NCBI GenBank assembly: GCA_028532985.1
Contig: JANCIK010000007.1
Coordinates: 1,984,001-2,048,000 of the forward strand
Origin: Stropharia rugosoannulata
Lineage: Eukaryota; Basidiomycota; Agaricomycetes; Agaricales; Strophariaceae
Direction of reading: 5' to 3'
DNA length: 64,000 nt
Positions 35,762-46,358 of the stretch are shown piece by piece; the first letter of the stretch is position 1; each line of letters begins with the position of its first letter. The position numbers were made by a program, and so were the translations under genes. The notes under the pieces are model-generated. The model ran no database searches, was not told the origin of the DNA, and saw only the letters and a program-made list of their open reading frames with translations.

Positions 35762-38020
35762 ATGGCCACACGCATGCCAGCCCGTGGTGACCGCAGTGCA
35801 CCAACATTTGACCCCGCAAAACCTCGAGACCTCAAGAGATACTTCTCTGAGCTTGAATACCATCTGGAAGGCGCCAAAATTACGGACATGACGGAAATGA
35901 AGCGCCACGCAACTCGTTACGTGGATTACAGTGTCGCAGACCTATGGGAAGCCTTGTCAGAATTTACAGACCCCATGAAATCGTTTGGAGACTTCAAACA
36001 GGCAGTACGAGACCTTTATCCAGGTGCAAACGAAGATTACAAGTACACTTTGGCCGATATGGATTTTTTAATTGGAACGCGGCAGCGTTTAGGCATTCAT
36101 TCTCTCGCAGATCTCGCCGACTATCATGCGCAATTTTTGGCCATTACAAAATTCTTAATCTCGAAAGGCAGGCTATCCGAACTAGAGCAGAAACGCTTCT
36201 ATGTTCGTGGATTTCCTGAGGCACTTTGGACGCAAATTTCCCAACGGTTACAGCTCAAATTTTTGGACCATCTTCCAGGAGATCCTTACAGTGTTTCAGA
36301 TGTTTATGCAGCAGCACAATTTATTTTACACGGCACTCACGGCGCTTCTCGCACACTAGGTGCATCCACCACGTCTCCTGTACCTCCCAGCACCAATGAC
36401 TTCGTCAAAACGGAGCAACTCAACTCAATATTGTCAGAGTTCACCAAATCGATTAAAGAGGTCATGAATAACAGCCAGAATCGTCCACGTTCGTCTACAC
36501 CTTACTCTGAATCCGGTAACCGTGAAGTAAAGTGCAACTTCTGCGGAAAAGACCACTTTATCCGTGCCTGCAGTCTTGTGGATGAATACCAGCGTGCTGG
36601 AAAAGTTAAACGCAATATAGACGGCAAGGTAGTCTTACCAACTGGAGCCTTTGTCCCTCGTGAAATTACTGGGGCATTATTAAAGGATAAAATTGACGAA
36701 TGGCATCGCTGTAACCCTGGACAGCTCGCCACAGCTACACTATCATCTACCATGCTTCTGGACACGGTTTCTGTCCCTCATACTTCAAATACAGCATCTC
36801 AGAGTACTCAAGCAAATTATCAGCTTACCACAGACGACAGGATCGCGTTACTTGAGGCAGAAATATTTACCCTTCGATCTAAGCGCCCAGGCTTTACCCC
36901 AATCATCCGTACACGAGCACAGAAGGAGCGAGCGCCTAACACAGATTTTGACGAAACTCCTGCTCCAGCTGCGTCGCAAACTCGTGATACAACACCTCAG
37001 AGGTCGCAGAATGATTCGCAACCGGTACGCAGACCTTCAGACACTCGAGACACATCTACAAGGGTATTACCACCGACTTCAATAGATGAAGAGCCTGAAC
37101 ATCCATTCAGAAGTGTTGTGGACGCAACATACATTCCCCCGCAGCACAAGAACATCCCAGCAATTCCCAACGCCACTGTTAAGAAAGGTGAACCGGCCTA
37201 TCGCAATATAACACCCATACACGAGGCAGACATCTCTACTGCTGTGTACAATCGATCACTTGAAGCTCCAGTTACAATTACTCAAAGGGAACTCTTGTCA
37301 ATATCTCCAGACATTCGTAATCAGTACAAGAACGCAACCACAGCCAAGCGAAGCACCAACATCGATAATACAGCACAGAATAATTTACTACAGGAAGAAC
37401 GATCCCAGGAACGTCTTGCGAACACATATCACCACATGCCACATATGGTAGCGCTCACAGCAAGCCAACAACGACAAGTACCAGAGGGTGCTACTATTAT
37501 TGATGATCCTTTTGAGCAGTATTATCGCTCATTGCGCCATGGTGAAAAACCCGACCCAGATCGCCTTGTAGTAGCCAAAGAATCAGCTGCGCTTCGATCA
37601 ATATTTCCTATAGTCGACAACTCGCAAAGGATTGAATGCATCCTAGACCCAGGTAGTCAAATTATTGCAATGTCCGAGGATGTTTGTCATGAACTTTCAC
37701 TCACTTACGACCCCACTATCACGCTCAACATGCAGTCAGCTAATGGAAGCATAGATCAGTCACTTGGCCTCGCTCGCAACGTCCCCTTTCGCATAGGCAA
37801 CATTACCTTGTATATGCAAGTCCACATCATCCGTGCCCCAGCATATGACATTCTATTAGGTCGTCCATTTGATATTCTCACTGCCAGTGTCATACACAAC
37901 TATAGGAGCGAAGATCAGACCATAACTTTAGAGGATCCAAACACAGGACAAGTTGTGACTGTCCCCACCGTACCTAGAGGTCCACCTCGCATAGCACAAC
38001 GCAGAAACCAGGGTTTTTAG
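35762..38020 (+). CDS. Gypsy ORF1: Gag, zinc knuckle and aspartic protease
   Basis: 752 aa. The N-terminal half is Gag-like (FSELEYHLEGAKI, then QAVRDLYPG and KRFYVRGFPEALW). A knuckle CNFCGKDHFIRAC follows at about 258-270, with CX2CX3HX4C spacing, one residue shorter than the usual CX2CX4HX4C. A long Ser/Thr/Pro linker leads to the retropepsin domain near 620-725 (CILDPGSQI, AYDILLGRPF), with DPG in place of DSG/DTG as in related fungal elements. Unusually, protease is in this first ORF and not with the polymerase. The ORF ends in TAG at 38018-38020, immediately after a slippery heptamer. Confidence 0.9.
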   Translation: MATRMPARGDRSAPTFDPAKPRDLKRYFSELEYHLEGAKITDMTEMKRHATRYVDYSVADLWEALSEFTDPMKSFGDFKQAVRDLYPGANEDYKYTLADMDFLIGTRQRLGIHSLADLADYHAQFLAITKFLISKGRLSELEQKRFYVRGFPEALWTQISQRLQLKFLDHLPGDPYSVSDVYAAAQFILHGTHGASRTLGASTTSPVPPSTNDFVKTEQLNSILSEFTKSIKEVMNNSQNRPRSSTPYSESGNREVKCNFCGKDHFIRACSLVDEYQRAGKVKRNIDGKVVLPTGAFVPREITGALLKDKIDEWHRCNPGQLATATLSSTMLLDTVSVPHTSNTASQSTQANYQLTTDDRIALLEAEIFTLRSKRPGFTPIIRTRAQKERAPNTDFDETPAPAASQTRDTTPQRSQNDSQPVRRPSDTRDTSTRVLPPTSIDEEPEHPFRSVVDATYIPPQHKNIPAIPNATVKKGEPAYRNITPIHEADISTAVYNRSLEAPVTITQRELLSISPDIRNQYKNATTAKRSTNIDNTAQNNLLQEERSQERLANTYHHMPHMVALTASQQRQVPEGATIIDDPFEQYYRSLRHGEKPDPDRLVVAKESAALRSIFPIVDNSQRIECILDPGSQIIAMSEDVCHELSLTYDPTITLNMQSANGSIDQSLGLARNVPFRIGNITLYMQVHIIRAPAYDILLGRPFDILTASVIHNYRSEDQTITLEDPNTGQVVTVPTVPRGPPRIAQRRNQGF
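38011..38020 (+). promoter_or_regulatory. Likely -1 ribosomal frameshift site joining gypsy ORF1 to ORF2
   Basis: In the ORF1 frame the end reads CAG GGT TTT TAG. GGGTTTT (38011-38017) fits X XXY YYZ exactly. A -1 slip reads GGG TTT TTA GAT GTC, entering the ORF2 frame, which stays open from there to 41631. ORF2 has no ATG near its start, so it needs this kind of linkage. The downstream RNA structure was not computed. Confidence 0.75.
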
Positions 38021-41000
38021 ATGTCGAGGATCTAGAAACGTTAGGAGACACGTTTGCGATCAAAATAGGCGCCCATAACGGTCACTTACGTGTGGAAGCC
38101 GTACAAGCACTAGACTCCTCGACTCCAGTCTCCTTATCTTATTTCTCTGCCTGTGACCACAGTATCCCTTCGATTTCTAACGCCCTACATGACCCCACAG
38201 CTCAGTCACACCATACAAATTATTTTACACCTGTAACTAATCCTACTGACAATGTTTTTCCACTCTACACCATGTCACATCCATCCCATTCTATATTTGC
38301 AGCTACAAAGAAGAAATACAAGCCTGTGTCGAAGAAAACTCGCCCAGTTTACGGAGAACTCCCTGAGAAGTACCAGATCATTCGCAACATTACTGGCGAT
38401 CCCCTTGCTAACTTACCAGCGCTTAACCCACACCCACCCACGTTTACACCTACTGGACGTTATACTGAGGAAAGAATGAAGGTTTTTGACGCTGCACACA
38501 TACCAGGATTCTTATGGCCAGCAGAACGCAACTTAATGCACCATTTTATGATGCTGCACCAGGACGCATTTGCGTGGAACGACACAGAACGCGGTCACTT
38601 CAGAGAGGACTTCTTTCCGCCTGTAGAAGTGCCTGTTATTCCTCACAAGCCTTGGATTGTCCGTAATCGCCCAATACCACCCGGAATATATGATGAACTC
38701 TGCAAACTCCTTCAGAAGAAACTTGATGCAGGTGTACTCGAAAAATCCTGCGCCTCTTATCGTGGTGGTTGGTTTGCAGTTGTCAAGAAGGATGGAAAAT
38801 CACTTCGCATAGTTCAATCACTCGAGCCTTTGAATGCAGTCACAATCGCACACTCTGGTGTTCCTCCATTCACGGAACAAGTTGCTGAACAGTTTGCGGC
38901 TCTTGCTTGCGCCGGCCTCCTCGATTTATTCGTAGGGTACGACGAACGCGCACTAGCAGAGTCCTCACGAGACTATACAACATTTCAGACACCTTTTGGC
39001 GCCCTCAGACTCACAACACTACCAATGGGTTGGACTAACTCTGTCCCAATATTCCACGACGATGTTACACATATTTTACAGCCAGAAATTCCCCATACAA
39101 CTGTACCATACATTGACGACGTACCTGTGAAAGGACCTCGATCCCACTACATATTACCAGATGGAAAGTTTGAAACACACCCAGAAAATCCAGGAATACG
39201 TAGATTTGTGTGGGAACACTTCCAAGGTCTTAATCGTGTCGTGCAACGTATGAAATATGCTGGTGGAACTTTCTCTGGAATTAAATCAGTACTGTGCGCA
39301 CCCGAAATCACTATTCTTGGACACAGGTGCACACATGAAGGTCGTCTACCAGATGAATCGCGAGTTTCAGCTATATCGAACTGGGGACCATGCAAGGACC
39401 TCACAGACGTCAGATCTTTCCTTGGAACCATCGGAGTATGCCGCATGTTTATTCGCAACTTTGCACACCGTGCACATCACCTCGTCAAACTTACCAGGAA
39501 GGGAGCCGTGTTTGAATGGACCCAAGATCAAATAAGCGCCCAACAAGACCTCAAACAAGCACTTCTCAAGTCACCTGCACTTCGTCCAATTGATTACACC
39601 TCACAAGCGCCCGTTATCGTTGCAGTAGACACCTCATACATTGCTGTTGGCTATCTTCTGTCACAATGTGCACCAGACAACACTCGCTTTCGTTACCATG
39701 CACGCTTTGGATCCATCACACTAAACGACCATGAATCCCGTTATTCTCAGCCCAAACTCGAGTTATATGGCCTGTTTCGTGCGCTTCGTGCGCTTAAACT
39801 TTATATTTTAGGTGTGCGCAACCTTGTGGTCGAAGTAGACGCCAAGTACATCAAGGGTATGCTCGCAAATCCGGATATCGCACCCTCAGCAAGCATAAAT
39901 CGTTGGATCGCAGCTATTTTAATGTTTCATTTCGACCTTGTACATATCCCAGGCGCTCAACATGGACCAGATGGATTATCAAGACGCAAACCGCAACCAA
40001 ACGACTCCAAGGAGCCAGAAGACGATTTTGAAGATTGGATCGACCATATGAACGGGTTTATGCATATAATTAATCCAACACGACCCCAGGCTGTAGTACA
40101 ACCGCCCACACTTGTGTACGCGACTTCTTCAGTACCAGAATCACTACCCAACTCGTCTGACCCCAATCTCATTGCGGACACATCTTCTACATCGTCCCCC
40201 ATACCTTACTCCATTATCCCCCGCTCAGATACTGCACACAAAGCCGATGAACGTCTTCTTAAGGTGAAAGAATGGCTTACAACGCTTAAGCGCCCACCCG
40301 ACATGTCTGACAATGATTATGCGACATTTATTCGATACTGCACGGAATTCTTCATGGACTCGGACAGATTATGGCGAAAGGACCCCAATGGATGTCACAA
40401 ACTCGTTATACCTGCTCACCGGCGTTTGTTTATCATTTCTTCCGCACATAATGACGTGGGACATCATGGATTCTATGCCACAAACTCCCTGATATCAGAA
40501 CGCTTCTGGTGGCCGTTTATGGCCTTTGATATTGCTTGGTTTGTTCGCACTTGTCACCTTTGTCAACTACGACGCACACAGAACATTTTAATCCCGCCAA
40601 CCGTCGCAATGCCTGCCCCACTGTTTGCCAAAGTCTATATCGACACCATGCATCTGCCGCCTGCAGGAGGCTTCAAATATATCATCCAGGCTCGTTGTTC
40701 TCTCTCACATTTCCCCGAGTTCAGCATGCTTCGTCGTGAAACTGCTAAAACAGTTGGAGAATGGATTATGCGCGATCTTATCTTCCGCTACGGTGCTCTA
40801 GTCGAAATTGTAACAGATAACGGTCCTCCAATCATCAAAGCAGTCGAATATCTCGCAAAGAAATATCATATTAACCACATTCGGGTCTCTGGATATAATT
40901 CACGTGCAAATGGCATTGTAGAACGCTCACACTTCGATGTACGTCAAGCAATCTTCAAGGCAGCGGATGGAGACGAGTCAAAGTGGCCCCAGTATGCTCA

Positions 41001-41631
41001 CTATGTTTTCTGGTCGGAAAGAGTCACAATTAGACGACGCATGGGTTGCTCACCATACTTCGCACTCACTGGCACACAACCACTTCTTCCTTTCGACATC
41101 TCTGAGGCAAATTACCTTATGCCGCCACCTGACAGTGTGTTGTCCACCACAGACCTTATTTCTAGACGTGCTGTTGCGCTTTCCAAACGCCGTGAACACC
41201 TCGAGCAACTTCATTCAAAGGTCTACGAAGCAAGACTCAAAGCAGCTGCACGATTTGAACTAGAACATGCGCACACCATCAAAGAATTCGATTTTAAGCT
41301 TGGAGACCTTGTTCTAATCCGCAATACACGCATTGAGAAGTCTTTGAATCGAAAAATGCGCCCAAGATACCTCGGACCCCTCATAGTTATTTCTCGCAAC
41401 AAGGGAGGAGCATACATACTCTCTGAGCTTGATGGAACATTGTTCGACCGCCCCATAGCCGCATTTCGTGTTATTCCATATTTTGCACGCCAGAAGATCG
41501 AGTTACCACCCTTGGATGAATTGTTGGATGTCTCACAGCAACGGCTGCGAGAGCTCGAAGCCACAGCAGCAGCAGACCCTGAAAACGACGACACACTTGC
41601 AGAAGAAGACCCAGATCAAGACCAGGACTAG
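38020..41631 (+). CDS. Gypsy ORF2: reverse transcriptase, RNase H and integrase
   Basis: Open from the frameshift point (about 38020) to TAG at 41631, about 1200 aa. The RT region has LDLFVGYDERALAESS, the FQTPFGALRLTTLPMGW block and catalytic YIDD. RNase H has AVDTSYIAVGYLLS. Integrase has an HHCC-type zinc region (HNDVGHHGF...CHLCQ) and the DDE core (YIDTMHLPP, VTDNGPP, IVERSH). The C-terminal GPL-YILSELDG segment is the usual integrase end. No premature stop or frameshift was seen. Confidence 0.93.
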   Translation, partial: DVEDLETLGDTFAIKIGAHNGHLRVEAVQALDSSTPVSLSYFSACDHSIPSISNALHDPTAQSHHTNYFTPVTNPTDNVFPLYTMSHPSHSIFAATKKKYKPVSKKTRPVYGELPEKYQIIRNITGDPLANLPALNPHPPTFTPTGRYTEERMKVFDAAHIPGFLWPAERNLMHHFMMLHQDAFAWNDTERGHFREDFFPPVEVPVIPHKPWIVRNRPIPPGIYDELCKLLQKKLDAGVLEKSCASYRGGWFAVVKKDGKSLRIVQSLEPLNAVTIAHSGVPPFTEQVAEQFAALACAGLLDLFVGYDERALAESSRDYTTFQTPFGALRLTTLPMGWTNSVPIFHDDVTHILQPEIPHTTVPYIDDVPVKGPRSHYILPDGKFETHPENPGIRRFVWEHFQGLNRVVQRMKYAGGTFSGIKSVLCAPEITILGHRCTHEGRLPDESRVSAISNWGPCKDLTDVRSFLGTIGVCRMFIRNFAHRAHHLVKLTRKGAVFEWTQDQISAQQDLKQALLKSPALRPIDYTSQAPVIVAVDTSYIAVGYLLSQCAPDNTRFRYHARFGSITLNDHESRYSQPKLELYGLFRALRALKLYILGVRNLVVEVDAKYIKGMLANPDIAPSASINRWIAAILMFHFDLVHIPGAQHGPDGLSRRKPQPNDSKEPEDDFEDWIDHMNGFMHIINPTRPQAVVQPPTLVYATSSVPESLPNSSDPNLIADTSSTSSPIPYSIIPRSDTAHKADERLLKVKEWLTTLKRPPDMSDNDYATFIRYCTEFFMDSDRLWRKDPNGCHKLVIPAHRRLFIISSAHNDVGHHGFYATNSLISERFWWPFMAFDIAWFVRTCHLCQLRRTQNILIPPTVAMPAPLFAKVYIDTMHLPPAGGFKYIIQARCSLSHFPEFSMLRRETAKTVGEWIMRDLIFRYGALVEIVTDNGPPIIKAVEYLAKKYHINHIRVSGYNSRANGIVERSHFDVRQAIFKAADGDESKWPQYAHYVFWSERVTIRRRMGCSPYFALTGTQPLLPFDISEANYLMPPPDSVLSTTDLISRRAVALSKRREHLEQLHSKVYEARLKAAARFELEHAHTIKEFDFKLGDLVLIRNTRIEKSLNRKMRPRYLGPLIVISRNKGGAYILSELDGTLFDRPIAAFRVIPYFARQKIELPPLDELLDVSQQRLRELEATAAADPENDDTLAEEDPDQDQD

Positions 41632-41831
41632 TTGGAGTCGATATTTAAGTAGGGAAGACCGCCTCTGCATTCACGGTGATATTTTATTTGACTTCACATA
41701 CTATTCTATGATTTTTGTTTTATATATCATCCCCACTCAGTTTATTTCGTTTTTTTTCTCTTATATCTCGGTCCAGGTACCATACACGACGTGCTAATTG
41801 ACCACGGCTGACTGAGGACAGTCAGAATTTC

Positions 41832-41844
41832 AGTAGGGAGGAGA
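41832..41844 (+). other. Gypsy polypurine tract
   Basis: AGTAGGGAGGAGA abuts the 3' LTR. Confidence 0.75.
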
Positions 41845-42463
41845 TGATGAGCCGTAGCCGGCTCCACGCACGAAAACGGCACAAAATGCGATGCGCACAA
41901 GTCCATTTCCCACGCCCGGCATATCTCGGCATCACCCGGAAACTTGCGGCCGGCGCGGCTTCACGCACAGCTTGCGCACAGCTCACGGAATATGGTTGTA
42001 TCATCTATGTTCCTCACTGCGTAAAATGTTCCCCTTCATTCTAAAACTTTGTAAATATGTAGATTACTCATTTCCTTACTCATCCGTTCCATTTTACAAA
42101 TTTTCTAGATAATTCTTTGCTTACAATTATGACTCACATCTGTAGTATAAAAGACATGTACTTTCAGCTACAAAATAACAAGTAATATTCGTTTTATCGC
42201 CCAGTCCTAGCGTGGACTTCTCGTCTACTGTTCTACCTCGTCTCGCACTCGTTACTCGTCGCATTTCGGCCTCCAAGTGGTTCGAAGCTGATTGGCAGCT
42301 TACACTGTGGAGAAACTTTGTTCACCCTCGAGAACTGTTGGTTAGAAGCCTTTGGAAACACACTCGCACCCCTACGCACCTTCTACGAGTTCCCTACGTG
42401 TCCCCTTCGTCTTTGTTTGTTGCTCGTCGCCATTCCGCACGTGGATCACTCGTAGGCGTATCA
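41845..42463 (+). repeat. Right (3') LTR of the gypsy element
   Basis: 619 bp, same length and, by eye, same sequence as the left LTR. Flanked by ACGG at 42464-42467. Confidence 0.92.
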
Positions 42464-42468
42464 ACGGC

Positions 42469-42474
42469 CTATAT
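42469..42474 (-). promoter_or_regulatory. TATA-like box of locus F, now cut off from its gene
   Basis: TATATA, two bases outside the gypsy target duplication. Before the insertion it would have been about 55 bp upstream of the F start codon, like the TATA box of D. Confidence 0.55.
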
Positions 42475-42580
42475 ACTTCTTTCAATAGACAGTACCCCGG
42501 ACTCAGTCAAGGGTGCTTTACAATGACTTTACAAGGTGTTTCAAAGTTGTTTACAATTGGTGTACAACTTACAAGCACAC

Positions 42581-42683
42581 GTCACGATTGTTTGAAAATT
42601 TCTGCGCTAACTTGCGTATTGCGCAGCAACTAGAGAAAAACTTTACGCAAACGGAGACAGAAATTTTTCAAGAAGCAGCAGAA
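42581..42683 (-). promoter_or_regulatory. Conserved FunK1 upstream module of locus F
   Basis: The reverse complement aligns with 8203-8303 upstream of D, including the shared block ACGCAAGTTAGCGCAGAAA. It marks this DNA as the original promoter of F, pushed 7.6 kb away by the gypsy insertion. Confidence 0.55.
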
Positions 42684-42689
42684 CAATGA

Positions 42690-43260
42690 TGTAGGTATGA
42701 CATGCATTATCAGTGTCCAATCTGTACAAGCGATAGAGCAAATTTAGTATACTTATTCCGATGATACCACGCTGATGTTCAATGCGATTTAAATATAAAC
42801 GAATGGGCTCTCGCGTGGTAAGTTTTGGGTCAGTAGCCTTAGGGAAGTCTGGTGGTCGAGGAAACATCTTTGTATATTTCAAGTCCGTAAGTTTTTACTT
42901 GTCCGGTTTTATTCTGAACCAATACATTCCCGCAGGATAGATCCCTATGAACCCACCCCGTGCAGAAGTGCACGCTTGGAATAGTGTCTCCGACCGTCAT
43001 GAGCCCCAAAAGATCCGTGCAGAGCTGCTTATAAATAACGCCGTAATGTTTGTTGAGGACAATTTGAGCGGGGACTGAGCTCCCGACTCGGGCCTGCATG
43101 TACCCCCAGGAGCTTGAGGTTTTCAGGTGACCTCCGTGGGCGCTCTTTCGGCGGAGGATCGGTGTCAAAATTCTTCTTGAATGTGAACTTTGCCTCATGC
43201 TTGCCGAGCGTCGTTCGCCCTTCCCTCGTTCTAGCCCAATCAAAGGTTGGACAGTAGAAG
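42690..43260 (-). pseudogene. Decayed FunK1 kinase remnant (G)
   Basis: The - strand keeps YKQLCTDLLGLMTVGD, then CTGWVHRDLSCGNVLVQNKT and, after it, YGLEIYKDV where DLEYAKK should be. The intron between the N-lobe and the loop is gone and the pieces change frame. No N-terminal domain or C-lobe is attached. Dead. Confidence 0.75.
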
Positions 43261-43365
43261 ACGGACCTTAAGCCAGTAAAGACGAATTTGCAGTGACCAA
43301 ACATCAACAAAACATACAAAACAAAGAGTTGCGCCGCTGTATTGAAAGGTCGCGAGCTAAATGTG

Positions 43366-43642
43366 CCGTCTCCCCTCTGACATTGCAGGCTTTTGGACGT
43401 CCACTGTCATTGTCCGAGTCATCCGAATCTTCCGTCAATATTGGTGCCTTATACTATATAGGCCTTCCTTCCAAAATTTCATATGCCATAAACATTGATG
43501 TACCCTGTCCTCGAGGATCCGCCGTCCTCTCGGACAAATACCCCAAAACGTTCCCTCTCAAAATATCGCACTGCCTTGTCTTCCGTAACCTGGCTCGCTT
43601 CATGATCTGATCTGAGGCAAATGCGAAAGCACAGTAGAGCAA
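43366..43642 (-). pseudogene. FunK1 remnant, mirror of the 4.5-kb remnant
   Basis: Reads RGNVLGYLSERTADPRGQGT then MFMAYEILEGRPI. A small change near 43450-43460 breaks the frame that is still open in the left-arm copy. Confidence 0.65.
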
Positions 43643-43864
43643 GAGCCGTTCATAGAAACCAAACGCAGTTCTTCAACCACCTCTTATAATGGGGCGGTGG
43701 CAAGACCCCCTGCAAGTCTCGCCACTGACTCTGCGGAACAACAAACTTAACCCCATTAAGCTGTAATCAAAAACATTTCATGTATACGTCTATTACACTG
43801 CGAACGTATCATTGTCATATAAGAAGGTAGTACTGCAAACTTCCGTGGATGCTATTCAAGATGT

Positions 43865-46131
43865 TTAATCCTCGGAAGTGAGCACCTCTGGCTCTAAATC
43901 TCGGCTGGCTAATTCAGCCATGTCCCATTTGGCCCTGGTTTCTTCGACGTTCGCCCAAAATGCATCAAATTTCAACATAAGTGGGGCATACCCGCTGGCA
44001 TCGTTAAGGATGGCTTGTGATACCTCCCTCTTCTCATAATCTGCTAGTAGTGCAACCCAGAGGTCATCCGTAAACAAGAAAATGTCAGCAAGTGCCGGAT
44101 CCACTGCGTCCTGCAGCCGATCAACACCGGAAAAAAAGCCGGAATGTCGGCTTATAGGGTTACGTAGGCCAAAGACAGCCTTAGTCCACCAATGCGGTTT
44201 TGCGTTTTTCGCGCGAAACAAGATAATGTAGAGTACAATCCAGAAGACGGATTCGAGGTCGTGTTGGAAGTTGTGAATAACGACCCGTGGAACATCGGCA
44301 CTCCCGTGGTACCTTCCTTTAGAGGCAAAGAGATATGCCCCCATAGCAATTTCATCGGCCATAAAAAGTTCGGTGCCCTGTACCAACTCAGCTCATCAGG
44401 TAAATATTAAACATGAAAGTCATACTCCTACTGTTTTTGGATCAGCCGCACCAGGCATATCTACAAATCGAGGAAACTTCTTAGCATATTCCAAATCTGC
44501 GAGTTTCACCTGTCCGGTGCCGTTCTCAACCATTATATTGCCACAGGATATATCCCTATGGACCCATCCAGCGCAAAAGAGCAGTTTAAGAGCTACAGAC
44601 AAAACACAACATCAATTCAGTGTGTATTAAGACATAAATTATGAGCATATCACTTACCAGTGTGTACTTGGGAGAGAGCAGTAATGATGCTCCCAACGGT
44701 TGTCAGCCCATCAAGATCGGTGCAGACTTCCTTATAAACCACACGATATTGTTTCCTGGGGAGGAATTGCCGAGAAGAAACTGAGGATGTCGACCGGACA
44801 GGCTTTATCGGAAGACCTGCACTATAAATGGCCTCCGGCGCTATGGTTGGACAGACCTTGCCCACGTAGTCAGCAATGACAGTCATAAAATATTTCTTAT
44901 AACTGCCGTCAGTAACCATTGGCGCGAGCTGGTCGTATATCGTTTGCATCTCAGGTGTCTGAAATTGATCTGTAGACTGGAACACCCGTTCAATGTCTGC
45001 AAAAACTGTGTTCAAGATCTGGTTCTCCGTGTCTGCTTTCTCACGAAGCCACACATCCTTCAATGCGTATGCTTGTTGACCGTTCTTGACTACATCGTTC
45101 ATCGCAGTGACTTCTCTGACGAGCCATACGCGAGTCATACTACCAGTTATGTTATTTGAGCGATAGAAAGAAAGATTCTTTTCCGTGCGATAGAAATGAT
45201 CTTGGCCATCCGGGTGGGGGATCTTGTATATGTATGTACCATTCTTATTTCTCGTTATCATAGAATCATATCCAAGCTCTTCATCTGTGGCAAACAGGAA
45301 AGCCATGAACACTTTAATTAGTTTTCGGGGATCCTACAAAACACGTAAGCGGCGGCCAAGCAGTCCAGTAACAGGGTATGGTATGCTCACATCAACAAAA
45401 TTGAACGACTCGGAAGTAGTAGAGTGCGACCTGCAATTATACCATAGAGTCATTTCTCCGGAATGGATGGTGATCTGTAGTTGAGTACGCGTTTTCATCA
45501 AGCATTTAACAGAAGGTAAGGCATGAGTACGAACCCCGAAAGTGTTCATGCGACGAGGGTCATCGTTCATGACGTGGACACTCGCTGATAGTAACCGGAT
45601 CATGTTCTGTAAGCCTATGGTTAGACGAAATAAATTGTGACATTCCCGAGCATTTACCTGGTGTTTTGAAATGTCTGAAGTGGAAAGCTTCTGTTCAATG
45701 GGTACAGCAATTCCGCTAACATGAAACTTTTCATTTGCATTCTTCATATAAAAACATGCGTCGATTTTGTTAGTTTTACTAGTGCCAGCAATATCGCTGG
45801 AAGTATACTCATTCGGGCAATGTTTATAGAGGGTAGACTGTATGCGGTCATTGAAGGACATGAATTGACCTATAGCGCTTGCGATCTCGCTCAAAGGTCT
45901 ATACTGTTGTTCTTCGTTCGAGCCACTCGTTTTCGTCGGCGCTTCCGGAAAAGCCTTGAATACCATTTTCGCATCGCTACCTTCGGCTTGTTTGAATTGG
46001 AGTACGCGCGCTGCTTCAGGTTCTTTGAGATGTTCATTGATAAAGTCGTCCACGTTCGCGTCGTTTGGTGCAAATGGCATGTAATGTGAAATGAATGCAT
46101 CGATCGGACACGTTAACAACTCCGAGTCCAT
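43865..46131 (-). CDS. FunK1-type fungal protein kinase (locus H), apparently intact
   Basis: Exons (given low to high): 43865-44377, 44432-44592, 44658-45333, 45391-45474, 45535-45606, 45658-46131. They give 659 aa from the MDSELLTC methionine; exon lengths match locus B except the last (513 against 528 nt). Motifs: SHYMPFAPND, WYNCRSHST, NNITGSMTRVWLVREV, HRDISCGN, DLEYAKK, FMADEI and HNFQHDLESVFW, with an acidic end EVLTSED. Upstream, an alternative donor at CGAAT/gtaact would extend the frame, but the first exon could not be found. Presumed functional kinase of unknown substrate. Confidence 0.85.
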
Positions 46132-46358
46132 TTCAGATTCAATGATAGGCCGCAGGTCTGGAACTGTGATATTCGCGCCCTTTGTTACAGTCTCCCGCGG
46201 TGTCACTATTGGCCTATGAGAGATTGGGAAGAAATCAGAGATGGCAGCAACGTTACGATAGCATTCGACTTACTAGTTACACCTGAGTTACATTCGTTCA
46301 ACGCTCTCAGTGGCGATATTGTTTGCCTGGCACAAACAATGACATCATAAATACATCC

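Larger units (their letters stand above)
34824..42463 (+). mobile_element. Intact-looking Ty3/gypsy LTR retrotransposon
   Basis: 7640 bp with 619-bp LTRs (TGATGAGCC...GCGTATCA) that look identical, a 4-bp target duplication ACGG, a primer-binding site, a polypurine tract and two long undamaged ORFs. The domain order is Gag, knuckle, protease, then RT, RNase H and integrase in ORF2, which is the gypsy order. It lies in opposite orientation to locus F and separates that gene's start codon (34774) from its TATA-like box (42469). No chromodomain is evident at the integrase end. It may be active. Confidence 0.93.
43342..46358. repeat. Right arm of the ~3-kb inverted duplication (mate at 1727-4772)
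   Basis: It contains the remnant at 43366-43642, the shared 3' flank and locus H, in reverse order to the left arm. Confidence 0.8.
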
